Of a stretch of DNA of 64,000 nt, positions 44,166 through 55,312 are shown in pieces (positions within the stretch are counted from its first letter, which is position 1; each line of letters begins with the position of its first letter). Source of the DNA: Neonectria sp. B-13 (Eukaryota > Ascomycota > Sordariomycetes > Hypocreales > Nectriaceae). The translations under genes and the position numbers were made by a program. Location: contig NOKP01000010.1 in assembly GCA_002682825.1 (NCBI GenBank), forward strand, positions 1,116,001 to 1,180,000. Reading direction: 5' to 3'. Below the pieces are notes generated by a model, which was not told the origin of the DNA, ran no database searches, and saw only the letters and a list, made by a program, of their open reading frames with translations.

Positions 44166-45345
44166 ATGAAGGGTTCAGCACTCCGCGTCGCTCAAGGGGC
44201 CATCAATGGCTTCCAAAGGCGAGCATACTCGCACGCCGCCTCCTCCGGCCCCCGACATCTCATGACTATCGCCGATCTCACCCCCACCGAGTTTGCCAAC
44301 TTGGTTCGCAATGCCTCCTCCCACAAGGCCGCCATCAAGGGTGGTGCGCCCCATAGCTCCCTGAACAACGGCCTTTCGGGACAGACCGTTGCCATGATGT
44401 TCAACAAGCGAAGCACTCGAACTCGAGTGTCTACTGAAGGCGCTGTCACAATGCTTGGTGGCAATCCTATGTTCTTGGGCAAGGACGACATCCAGCTGGG
44501 TGTAAGTACACACGAGCCCCCCAAACCACCAATACCAGAGCACAGCTAACTCATCTTAAGGTCAACGAATCGCTCTATGATACCTCAGTCGTCATCTCGT
44601 CCATGACCTCCTGCATGGTTGCCCGAGTTGGCCCTCATTCCGATGTGGCCACCTTGGCCAAGCACTCGAGCGTTCCCGTCATCAACGCTCTCTCCGATGA
44701 TTTCCACCCCCTCCAGATCATTGCTGATTTCCTCACTCTCCACGAGACCTTCCCATCAGCAGCCAGTGCCCAAGGCGCTGGCCTCGGTCTCGACGGCCTC
44801 AAGGTCGCCTGGGTCGGTGATGCCAACAACGTCCTCTTCGACCTAGCCATCGCCTGCATCAAGATGGGCGTCGACATCGCGGTTGCCGCTCCCAAAGGCT
44901 ACGAGATCCCCGCTGCCATGAAGCAGCTCATTCTTTCAACCGCCGCCGGTGTTGTCTCCCCTGGTAAGCTGACTGAGACGACCGTCCCCGAGGAGGCCGT
45001 CAGGGACGCCAGCGTGTTGGTTACCGATACCTGGGTTTCCATGGGGCAGGAGACGGAGACGCAGAAGCGACTGAAGGACTTCGCCGGCTTCCAAATCACC
45101 AACGACCTCGCCAAGCGGGGAGGTGCTAAGCAGGACTGGAAGTTCATGCACTGCCTACCCCGCCACCCCGAGGAGGTTGCCGACGAAGTCTTCTACAGCC
45201 CTCGATCCTTAGTCTTCCCCGAGGCGGAGAACCGACTCTGGGCCGCTCTTTGTAAGTTCATCCTAGCTTTCCGCCTTCAAAATCCTTCGCTGACTCTGTG
45301 CCAGCCGCTCTGGAGGGCTTCGTCGTGAACAAGGGCAAGTTCTAA
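44166..45345 (+). CDS. Ornithine carbamoyltransferase, mitochondrial
   Basis: Exons 44166-44501, 44561-45251 and 45305-45345 give 355 aa. The enzyme joins carbamoyl phosphate and ornithine to make citrulline in arginine synthesis (arg-12 in Neurospora, ARG3 in yeast). The N-terminus ([19 protein letters not shown]) is a typical mitochondrial presequence. The carbamoyl-phosphate motif S-T-R-T-R is at residues 83-87, and the ornithine-side motifs [10 protein letters not shown] and DTWVSMGQE are intact. The third exon contributes only [13 protein letters not shown], matching the family ending. The introns are 59 and 53 bp. Confidence 0.97.
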
Positions 45346-45517
45346 GTGCCGATGGTGTAAAATGTGTGTGTTGTATGTCTACGTACGAATTGCCGGTTCA
45401 TTTGCAGGAGGAGCACTGGCGTACGAACAAAAATAGTCTTTGAAATTAAATCAACTAAACCCATCCGTCTCTCGCCGTACTCCATTGGGGCCAGGTCGCC
45501 ACCCAAGATATCGTGAC

Positions 45518-46510
45518 CTAGCCGGGGGGGAGCTGGCTAGCATCGACAACCTCATCGGCGTCCTTGACGACGGAGTCGTCGACATTCTCGTGCAGAGGGG
45601 TTCGGGGCAGGGCCATCAGGCCGGTGCGAGCCGACTCGAGGATACCAAAAGGAGAAACGAGCTTGAGGAATGAGTCGATACGGGACTGCTTGGCGGAGCT
45701 AGATTGTCATGTTAGCGCCGTACAATAAGAGAAAATAAGTTAAGAGGGGATGACATACACTTCCACAATGCAGCTGTTAGTGCTGATATCTAAGACCTTG
45801 CCACCAAATTGGTGGGCGAAGTAGGTGATGGACTTGAGATGCTCGTGCTTGTGTCGGAGGGCCTGGCTGGTGGCGAGCTTGCTGGGGTGGAAGTCCTTGG
45901 CGACGTCGGAAAGGCTCTGGTCGATGGCCTCGTGGGCGTAGTCCACATCGGTGTCAGCGGTAGTGATCTCGCGGTGGTGAGCCAGGAGCTCCTCGAAGTA
46001 CTCGGGGCCGAGGATGTTGATCTTGGCAAGCAGAAGCTCGCGCTGGACCAGGGCAGCGTTGGTGTAGTCGAGGACAGCCCAGACGGGGACGAGATCCTCG
46101 AGCTGCCTCCGGGCCTGCTCAACGACGCCAACCTGGCCGGTCAGGACAATGGTCATGCGGGAGAGGTCCTCGACCTCGGTGTTGCAGACGACGAGGGAGT
46201 CGATGTTGAAGCCACGAGCAGCGAGAATGCCGGAGACGCGGGACAGGACACCAGGCTCGTTCTGGACAAGGCAGTTGAGGATGTGGCGCTTGGGAGGGAC
46301 CATAGAAGGAGTCGGGGTCTCGTAGAGGATGTTGGAGACGGCGGCCTGAGCAGACCAGGCGCCAGGCAGGTCGCTCACGGGTAGAGGCGCGGAGCGGTGG
46401 CGGAGGGCCTTGTAGGCGATGGCCGACGTCGAGCTCGAGGAGCTGTATCGAACAGCGCCGGCGGAGGCGGCCCAGCGCAGGGGCGCGGTCAAGGGCCGGA
46501 GAGAGGCCAT
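45518..46510 (-). CDS. ILV6: Acetolactate synthase regulatory (small) subunit
   Basis: Exons 46510-45759 and 45698-45518 give 310 aa. Ilv6 activates acetolactate synthase Ilv2 in mitochondria and confers valine feedback inhibition in branched-chain amino-acid synthesis. A mitochondrial presequence (MASLRPLTAPLRWAASAG) is followed by the ACT domain (HILNCLVQNEPGVLSRVSGI and ARGFNIDSLVVCNTE) and the conserved C-terminal region (RELLLAKINILGPEYFEEL, THQFGGKVLDIS-type sequence, FGILESARTGLMALPRTP). The donor GTATGT after GTGGAAGT, joined to CTCCGCC, restores CIVEVSAKQSRI; a phase-0 donor two bases earlier would shift the frame. The C-terminus extends about 20 residues beyond PRTP. Confidence 0.95.
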
Positions 46511-47512
46511 CTTGCAAGGGAATTTGGAGAACGGAAAGGTTCTCTGGCCAGACAAGATGCTTCCCAGAAGGCGATTGATCCCGATTGAAAGATTCAATGG
46601 ATCTTGGATGGATGAGGGGCGTGACTCAGGGAGATGGAGGGAGGCTCCGAAAAAATCAATGGGTCGCCGAGAGGCCGGTGATCGGAGGGCGAAGGAGGGT
46701 CGCGACTGGGTGGGCACGGATCACCTCGATACCTGGTATCTTTGGTATCTCTTGGCCTGTTGATAACGTCGACTTTAAACTCTCGGATTAATCCCTGATG
46801 CTGCAAAGAGACACTTTTCTGACAGATATGTGGTATTAAATCTGGATGGCTTTCCCGCGAAATGAGCCTCCTCAACAAACAAACTTTCCGTCCGCCACCT
46901 CTCCCGCGTGATTGTGAGTGACTGCTCCTACTAGTAGCTCCCACCGATCAGCAAAAGCCGTGAAATTCCCCAGATTCGCTTAAACGGTGCGAACCCATGC
47001 AAGGCTGCGCCCCAAAAATCTTGGCCGTCCAATGGCCGCTGCTGCGTTTGTTGCAGCCGCCTCGTGGCGCTAGAAGGTGTAGCCGCATTCGGGGGCACTC
47101 GTTCGGAGTACGTACCTCCTGCCCCGAGACCAAAATTCCAAGATTCCGGTTTCGTGCCGATGCGCGCTCCTCCACCACTAGCCACACGTGGCGGAAGGCT
47201 GACACCTGGCCCGTGCGCAAGGCCGTAATTTGAGGCTGAACACACAAGACTCTTCGTAGCCTTTCTTCATCACTTCAAAGGCCATTCAGCTCCACCCGCA
47301 TACAGCAGCCCTTCTGCGTCTGGTGTTTTTTTTTGCACGAACTCCGACAATCAAGCATCGCCGAACCCGATCGCTCCGACGAGTCTCGCTCACGCCGCCC
47401 GCCACCTTCTCGGCTCGTTAAGACCTGCCTTTGGATTAACAGTTCTCCCAGGTCGAGAGCAAACCCGGCTCGCATCATCTCCCAAGAGGCAACTTTCCTT
47501 GGGTCTGCAACG
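46511..47512. promoter_or_regulatory. Divergent promoter region ILV6 / KH-domain gene
   Basis: About 1 kb between two oppositely transcribed genes. It has an exact TGACTCA site (own entry) and a CACGTG core (47185-47190). No coding sequence is supported. Confidence 0.5.
46622..46628. promoter_or_regulatory. ILV6: Exact Gcn4/CPC1 site (TGACTCA) upstream of ILV6
   Basis: The palindromic TGACTCA lies 112 bp before the ILV6 start codon, a typical position for general amino-acid control (cross-pathway control in filamentous fungi). Confidence 0.6.
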
Positions 47513-49752
47513 ATGGACGAATCCGAACGGCGAACCGTGAAGCGGTCGCGCTTCGACCAGACCGAACCTGAACCCAAGCGAGCATCGCGCTTCGACCGCC
47601 GCTCCCGCTCGCCTCATGCCCGGCGCTCCGAAGCAGGCAGAGATCGCAGTCCTCTCGCGCAAGAGAGCGCCCCTGAACCGAAGAGGTCCCCGGCCGACGC
47701 TGCTGCTGCTGCGGGTACGTGTCACGTCTGCTTGCGATGCCTTCCAGCATCAAGCTCTGTCCTTGCTTGGTTCTCATGTCTCTAACTGATTCCCAGCCGC
47801 TGCCGCCGCCAAAATCAACGCGCAACTTCAAGCCCGCAGGGGAATCCAGCACGTCGATGTTCCCCCGATCAGGAACTCGAGCCCGCCGCCCGTCAGGCCT
47901 GCTCCGTCCTCCAACACCTCCTCCTCGAACCCACCCCCCGTTCTCAGCGGCGAAATGTACGTTGCAGATGGCGATTACATCCAGGACATTGAGGTCAACG
48001 ACCTGCGGAACCGCTACCTATTGACCAAGGGGTCGACCCAGAAAATGGTAAATACTCTTGATTATTCACTGATGCTCCCAGAGCCGCGCTCCCGGAATTT
48101 CTTCTTCCATCAGAGTCGAGAACATCATGCTTACTTGGCTTGATAGCTCGCCTCAGCACCCCCTTCGTTGCTCCTGCTGACTCCCACTTGATTTAGATTA
48201 AAGATGACACGGGCGCTGGTACGCAATTCCTTTAACCTGTTCTTGTAGGAATATCATGTTGACTTTGCAAGATGTCACGACTCGTGGCAATTACTATCCC
48301 AACAAGAGCATGGCAACGGCCGCTGTGAGTATTCCTGAATCCACCGAGCATCCTTGCTTCTGACGCCATTTCTAGAACCCCCCGCTCTACCTGCATGTGA
48401 CAAGCACCTCAAAGCAAGGACTTGACTCTGCTGTCGCCAAAATTAATGAACTGATCCAGCAGGAGCTCCCTCAGCTAGTGGACGAACGACGATTCCGACG
48501 CCGGGATCAAGAACAGGTCGAGCGAGATGAGTTCGGACGAGTAGGAGACCCAATCCAATATTATGTACAGAGTCAATTACGTGTGCTAACAAGACTCACT
48601 CTTCCAGCGCAAATGGCCCGAGGAGAAAATCCCGATCACGCTGGAGCCCGTCCACGGATTCAACCTGCGTGCCCAGGTGGTGGGACATGGCGGTGCCTAT
48701 GTCAAGCACATCCAGCAAGAGACAGGCTGCCGAGTGCAAATCAAAGGTCGCGGATCCGGCTATCTCGAAGCGGCAACGAACAAGGAGAGCGATGAGGATA
48801 TGTTCCTTCACGTCACGTAGGTCTTCCTTTCAGTTTTCTTGGATCCCACTCTTACTTAACAACCCCTTTTAGTGGTCCCGATGCCAACATGGTCGAGAAA
48901 GCCAAGGAGCTTTGCGAAGACTTGATTGCGAACGTCACGGAACAGTACGAGGAGTTCAAGACCCGCCCGCCTCGGTACGGCGGAGATCGCGGTGGCTACG
49001 GTGATCGTGGCAGCTACGGTGGTGATCGCGGCGGTGGCAATGGCGGCGGCTATGGCGATCGCGGCGGCGGCGGCGGCGGCGGCGGCTATGGTGATCGCGG
49101 CGGCTATGGTGACCGTGACCGCGAGCGTGGTGGCTCTCACGGAGGCCATGGCGGCTCATATGGCGGCGGCGGCGGTGGTGGTGGCTATGGTGGCTACGGC
49201 TCGGCGGCTCCGGCTGCGACCAACAGTCCGGCACCTCCGGGCGTCAACAGCCCCAGCACCGCTACGGCAGACTATGCCGCCCAGTATGCCCAGTACTACG
49301 GCAGCGCGGATCCCTACGCTGCGTATGGCGGCTACGCCAAGTGAGTGCTTCTCCGTCCCCATCCCCCGTCCCTCTTCGTATCGGCATCCCTTGGCCTACC
49401 TCGCTTCACCCCGTCCTGGCCCGGCACTAACACTGGCTGCAGCTATCTCGCCATGTACCAGCAGTACTATGGAGCCCAGGCTCAGGTCCAGGCCTCACCT
49501 GCAGGCGCCCCTGGTCAAGCAGGCTCACCGCCTCCTCCTCCGAGTGAAGCAGCTCCTCCGCCGCCGCCTCCGCCCAGCGCGGCCCCGCCGCCTCCTCCGC
49601 CCTCGGGTGCGCCCCCTACCGGTGGCAGTTACGGTGCGGTACGTCAATATCCCCAGGTGCCGGACATTCCGCCGCCCCTCTCCCCGGTCAATACGAGAAA
49701 CCTGTTCGCTGACAGCTCCTATACGTAGGTGCCTCCCCCACCAGGGCTTTGA
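47513..49752 (+). CDS. KH-domain RNA-binding protein related to KHDC4 (BLOM7), with glycine- and proline-rich tail
   Basis: Nine exons: 47513-47714, 47797-48047, 48197-48218 (22 nt), 48272-48324, 48376-48540, 48608-48816, 48873-49340, 49443-49638 and 49729-49752, giving 529 aa. The basic, Arg/Ser-rich start is followed by a first KH-like domain with the VTTRGNYYP motif shared with human KHDC4, a splicing-related factor, and by a second KH domain with GxxG GHGGAYVKHIQ and VQIKGRGSGYLE. The C-terminal half is low complexity: a Gly/Tyr/Asp-rich RGG-like tract, an ADYAAQYAQYYGSADPYAAYGGY segment, and poly-Pro. The last intron (90 bp) could be retained, giving an alternative ending with a stop after FADSSYT. 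Splicing of the 22-nt exon makes the frame-restoring IKDDTGA. Confidence 0.82.
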
Positions 49753-50766
49753 GAAATTCTCCCCCGTTTAGTGTGCGCTCCCTGTGTGGAGTCGAGACCC
49801 TCCGCGGGTTCCGGAGGAGAGAAGCAGAGAAAGGAAGAAAATTACGGTTGGGTCCTTGCGGTTTCTGGCTTTACGTAGACGCTTGAGCTTGGCATTGGGG
49901 GAAAGTAGGATGCTTGGTTTACTAGCTCTTCGTCCCCCATTGAGACAAAATTGGGAGGTTGTAGCTTGGCACTTTGACTTGATATTCCAGGTCCACAGCG
50001 AACTTTGCGCATGTTCTTCATTCATCTTGTCCTTGTCCTTGTCTTTTTCCCGTCAGTCGGATTTAATCTTTTGCAAATTGACTTCTATCAGATCGCTGAG
50101 TTCTGGCGAGTTTATTCCCAGAGCTACAGCTCCTTGATGTGCCGGGTAGTTAAGTTGATTAGCAGACACGCAACGAATGTCTTCCTGGAGCTGCAGGGTA
50201 GCTCACGCAGTCAATCTTTTACGCGTTTGGCAGGGCTTCTTCCTGTTTCCTCCAATTGCGAGTGTAATGGTCTGGGTATTGTTTATATTGTGGTCATGAT
50301 ATGACTCAGTGGTACATGCTGGCGCATCGAGTAAGTATTGAAGAAGTGTATATTTTGGTTCATTGACATATCCAATGACCGTATGCCAATACTACCAAGT
50401 TCTTAACAGACAGGATACATATCAAGAATATAGTCGTTATATATGTAATAGTGACGATAATCGTAGGGCCAATTTCTCAATCATCTTCCTCGAATACTAT
50501 CAGTAATAATATGTCCCCTTTGTTGTCTTTCAATGAGTGTCGTTGACAGCTGGAATTCACGAGTTAGATGGGCTTGCATCGCGGCAACTGTGGAGATGCG
50601 TTATCGATAAGACATAGCGTGTCGCATCAGCCCGGCCGCGTGCGCAGCTCCGACGTACGTCAACCTCGCCAAACCATGACATAGCGTCTTTGCATCCCCA
50701 AGACTGGGAGAACTGCTACTCTCCCCATTTAACCCACACGCGCGGGGAGAATTGCGACATGGGAAG
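49753..50766. other. Gene-free 1 kb between KH gene and TRAPPC13 gene
   Basis: It contains the KH gene 3' region and the TRAPPC13 promoter. AT content rises between 50280 and 50520. No gene or RNA was recognised. Confidence 0.5.
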
Positions 50767-51787
50767 ATGAGCCACCAACGGTATCCCTCCCACGATCCTG
50801 TCAAGGAGCCTCATTCCGTCTCCCTCAAAGTCCTCCGGTGAGCTCTCTCTCTCTCTCTCCCAGGTCCTTGCTAGATCCATCTAACCACCACCTGCGCCAA
50901 CCAGACTCTCCCGCCCATCCCTCGTCACACAGTATCCCATCGACCCCCCTCAGTCCGTCGGCGCGACGACAAAGCCCAGCCCTGCGCCTGCATCGCTTGC
51001 CTATCGCTCCAAAGCCGACACCAACCCGTCTCCGTTCCTTCTTAGCCCCATCGTCAACCTTCCCCTGTCATTCGGGTCAGCATACGTCGGCGAGACGTTC
51101 AGCTGCACACTCTGCGCCAACAATGACCTCCTCCCGGACGCAACCAAGCATATCCGCGATGTGCGCATCGAGGCTGAGATGAAGACGCCCGGGTTGGGCG
51201 CCGTCCAGCGTCTGGAACTGGCCCCCCCTACCTCTGGCGGAGCACCCGAGGCGGACCTGGATTCCGGCGGCACGCTACAGAAAGTGGTGGCATTTGATCT
51301 CAAGGAGGAGGGGAACCACGTCCTGGCCGTGACGGTCAGCTACTACGAGGCTACGGAGACGAGCGGGCGAACGAGGACCTTCCGTAAGCTCTACCAGTTC
51401 ATATGCAAGGCATCCTTGATCGTGCGGACCAAGGTTGGAGCACTCAAAGTCGATTCGCAGGGGAAACGGCAATGGGTGCTCGAGGCCCAACTGGAGAACT
51501 GCAGCGAGGGCGTGGTGCAGCTGGAAAAAGTGGTGCTGGATATAGAGGATGGCCTCGGCTATCGAGACTGCAACTGGGAGGCGAGTGGAAGCCCTAGACC
51601 CGTCCTGCACCCAGGAGAGGTGGAACAAGTGTGCTTTGTACTAGAGGACAAGGTTGGAGAGCCGGCCGTTGATGTGACACCAGATGGCCGGATCATCTTT
51701 GGGTCACTGGGCATTGGTTGGAGGGGGGACATGGGTAATAGGGGCTTTCTATCAACCGGGAAGCTGGGGACGAGGGTGCCGCGCTGA
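50767..51787 (+). CDS. TRAPP complex subunit TRAPPC13-like (DUF974)
   Basis: Exons 50767-50837 and 50905-51787 give 317 aa. TRAPPC13 belongs to the TRAPP tethering complexes that activate Rab/Ypt GTPases in Golgi traffic. The sequence shows the DUF974 pattern: HSVSLKVLRLSRPSL at the start, LPLSFGSAYVGETFSC, HVLAVTVSYY, FRKLYQFICKASLIVRTKV, QLENCSEGVVQLEKV, and an ending with GSLGIGWRGDMGNRG typical for the family. The intron (50838-50904) is phase 2 and its donor is followed by a CT repeat. Length is at the shorter end for the family because the last beta domain is reduced, as in other fungi. Confidence 0.85.
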
Positions 51788-53935
51788 GCACTGGCGTGGA
51801 CCAATATGCCCAGTGTCGTATGTAGTCCGAAGACGAGAGCTTGATTTAGCTTTGGCTAGCAGGCAAGATGATTCCACGATTAGGCGAGGCTGCTCGTAAG
51901 GCAAGCTCGGCGAGATGGTAGGGTCGATATGAGACTTTGTCTCCGATCCGTCATCTTGTCTGCTGCCGGTAGCTGCGGGCTTGGTGCAAGGAGTGTGTTT
52001 ATGGGAGACAGGCCAGGGCGCTCGGCAATGCCTTGGCGCTCAATGGCAGCGTCTTGAATCCAAAAGACCATCTGTCTGTGAGTATCCGCAGGCGGTTCCT
52101 TGGCGGAGACTCGGGTGACTGACGTGGGCATCATGTCAGGGGTAAGACATGGAGGCGTATGTATGATTCATCGTTAGAGACAACAAGGTTCAACCCGAGA
52201 TCAATGACAAGCTAGCCAAGTACATCATACTTGTGTAGTCTTCGTACCCAGCCGTCCCTCGACTCTATCTAGTGTCGTTGAATGCATTAGACCGTGACCT
52301 ATAGTTGATTTGATTGATTGATGACCCCCCACTTCACCTTATGGGACTTTGAGGCTGGAGTTTGGTACGAATCCGGGGAATATTGACCCTTGGAGTTTAT
52401 GAGCTCCGTGAAGCGTCCAAGAATAGCGCATTATGAGTTATGACCCAGCCAAGATCAAAGCCGTTGATGCTATAATAAGGGTCTCGAGGGTCTGCTTCCG
52501 AAACGGGGCGCCATGCGATGTGCAGGGGTCCCGAAAGGAGTCTGGCTCAAGGCTTGTCGACCACTGTTGTTTCAAAGGGGGATGCTGGGCAGGAAAATAA
52601 TTGGACTTCTCGACAGGGGTCTACTGCCATGACTGACATCGAGCGAAACACTCATCGTACCTAGATCTCCCGGCCCCTATCAGCACACCAGAGCCATGTT
52701 CGCAGTAGACCTGAGCCGGTGAATGTAACTTCGAGCAGGGCCTAATTTAGACCAGTCGGCACTCAGGTCGGGACCACGACGATGGTGGTCACACATAGCC
52801 TAACGCAGAAGCGACCTGAAACGAGAAAGACGGCGGCGTTGGGATCGCAGACCGCAAGCAGACGTTCATCTGTTGCTCGGCCCCGATGAGGTCGAAGCAC
52901 TTTGAAGTTCTCCCCTATCATTGTGGCCATCTTGGTCTCCTCGCCGCAATGTTTATGTGGGGAGGGGGGGTCTGCCGGACGCGTAGGTGACTTGCGTGCG
53001 CTGATGGAGATGGCAACGCGTCGTAGAGAGTGCCAGGCGAGTGGTACGAGGCGAGAGTGGGTTGGGCTTACGACTGGTAGGCATTGCCTGGGGAAGATGC
53101 AGGTTGATAGACACCAAGCAGTGTATTGCTCGCCGTATTGGCGGGTCGTTGGCTGTGTCGGTAAGCTGGTTACGACGCCGAGACTGTGAGGGGCCCCTTT
53201 GGCCCTCCTTGGGCAGCTGCCAAAGCCATGAATGAACCTAATCGGGCTGACTTGCTATGCAGGAGGCTTTATCTCGCGGTTGCAACGGGACGAAGTGCTT
53301 CGGTCATAGTACGGAGTACAAACCGAGGAATTCGCCAGTGCGCGTTTGCCAAGCCTCCCCCTGCACAGGCATGCCATGCCATGTCATGCTGTGCCATGCA
53401 ACCTGGAGACGTGTGGGACTGGGCGTGCAAAGCATGCTCAAGTTGGCAGTACCAGGCATGTGGTGTTGTGTCGGGCCACGAGGTGGGCGCTAGAAGTGAA
53501 GGGCATTGTTCATTGTTGACCCGCACGGCCCAAGGGGCACCCGGCTTTGTTTCCTGAGGTTGAGGTTGAGGTTGAAACGGAAGATTGCCGTTGGGGTGAC
53601 CGAATGCGAATGTGCTACGTAGGAGGCAGACCGGTGGGAAAGTATCATGTCCTGGCGTGTATCCGTCGTCCGTACCTGCGTCAGGAACTGGCTCGTGCTT
53701 TCGTGTTGCCACCAGGGGGAAGAGGCTAAAAGGCATCCTAGACCTGGGGCGTCCTTGGGCGGAGCTAGCCCCTGGACGAAACCGACGAGGTGGGTTGCAT
53801 ATGAAGAGATTCTGCCGCCGGCTTTTCGATCCATTCCGGCGAGACATATTTCAGGAGAGGGGACGAAGACGAGGACGAGGATAAAAGAAGGCGAGATGCT
53901 GTACATATGGAAATAGCTCGCTTACGACTTCAGCG

Positions 53936-53937
<2 letters not shown>

Positions 53938-53967
<30 letters not shown>
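53938..53967 (+). repeat. (GAT)10 microsatellite
   Basis: Ten uninterrupted GAT units in the gene-free region. Confidence 0.95.
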
Positions 53968-53971
<4 letters not shown>

Positions 53972-55287
53972 ACAGATGCAGACATTGGATGAGTGAAAAT
54001 AGTACGTAGTTTGGTATTGAGATTGGGATACTGGTAGTCTGTATTCGTAGAGTACCTACTAGACGCCGTGGATGCCTTATCAAGACCAGTTCATGTTGCC
54101 CTGACGTACTTGGTAGTTCTTCCCATCCTTGCCTGCGGGTGTAGGTACCTTCCTCAGGAGGCAGATCGGAAGGAGTAAAGGAAGCCCGACTGCGAAGTGA
54201 TCTGCGTTGGTCGAGGCAGGTGCACTGATGCGGCAAGCTGAAAGCCTAGAAACAAACAAGCGCCCTCAACTTGCAGGGTACGCACGTAGCGTAGAACCGC
54301 ACATCTGGCTTTGATATAGAGCGGTTGGTGTCGATCAGGGACCTGTTGTGGTTGCTAATTTGAACGGAACCACGGCAACTTACGGCGCCTGTATTCGTGC
54401 TCTGCTAGGTACTAAATTAGTAGAGCAGGTGTCGAAGCAAGATTCTGGATCATGAAACAAATTTCACTGGAAATGCTCTTTGCAAGATTTTAATTTCCAT
54501 TCAAAAACGAAAGGGGTCCTCACCAGGTACAATGCAGTGGTTTCTTTATGATTCTTACACGACGATTGATGCTGGCAACTGGGTACGAGCCTGCGAGGGG
54601 TGACCCTTGGCGTACCATCGACTCTGACGACAGACTTGAGGAGTGGGGCCCTTTCGCGATTGTCTCTGCCTTGCGGTCTGGCCTACTAGGAGTAAGTACT
54701 GGTACTTGTGTAAGTGTGGCGCGTCTCCCGACTCCATTGCGGAGAAGCGCACTTTGCAATACGTACCTCGCCTCGTGTCGGTTTGACGTACTTACCTGCA
54801 CCTTGGCTGCTTCGGATCATTCTTCGATTTTGCGGGTAGCGAGAAAAAAAACCAAAACTAAACAGGAGGCAAGAAAAGGAGAAGAAGTAAGCGGAATTGG
54901 GGCCATTGAAAACAAAAAAAGCAAAAACAACAAGGACGATCCTGCACCTCCCTGGAAAGCTCTAGGAGGGAGCGTTTTTTGGGGCGGCCCTCTGCAGGCG
55001 GTTGTCTGCACAAGAACGGTGAGTGTGGGATGAGAGGGTCCTTGGGTCATGGACTTCAATGGTGATCCATGATGGATGGGTGGATGCTTGGTTGGCCAGC
55101 CGAGGCGTCCGCCCAGCGCCAATCGGAATTTTCTCTGGCACTCTTGGGCTGGAAAGTGTGTTGGATGTCGTGGAGGTCACAGTCCACTTTGGGTTGGGAT
55201 GGATGGGCTGCGCTCACCTCTCAGCCTACAGAGTCCGTCGTACCTTTTTTCGTGCAGAGCGCGAACGAGCTGTTGCTGTTGTGCTTT

Positions 55288-55312
55288 GCTGTGCTGTGCT
55301 GTGCTGTGCTGT
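55288..55312 (+). repeat. (GCTGT)5 pentanucleotide repeat
   Basis: Five uninterrupted copies in the gene-free region. Confidence 0.95.

Noticed and set aside
48219..48271. Microexon GAATATCATGTTGACTTTGCAAG-type reading in the KH gene
   Set aside because: TTGTAG at 48248 is an acceptor-like sequence, but joining 48218 directly to 48272 gives the family motif GADVTTRG, so no extra exon is needed.
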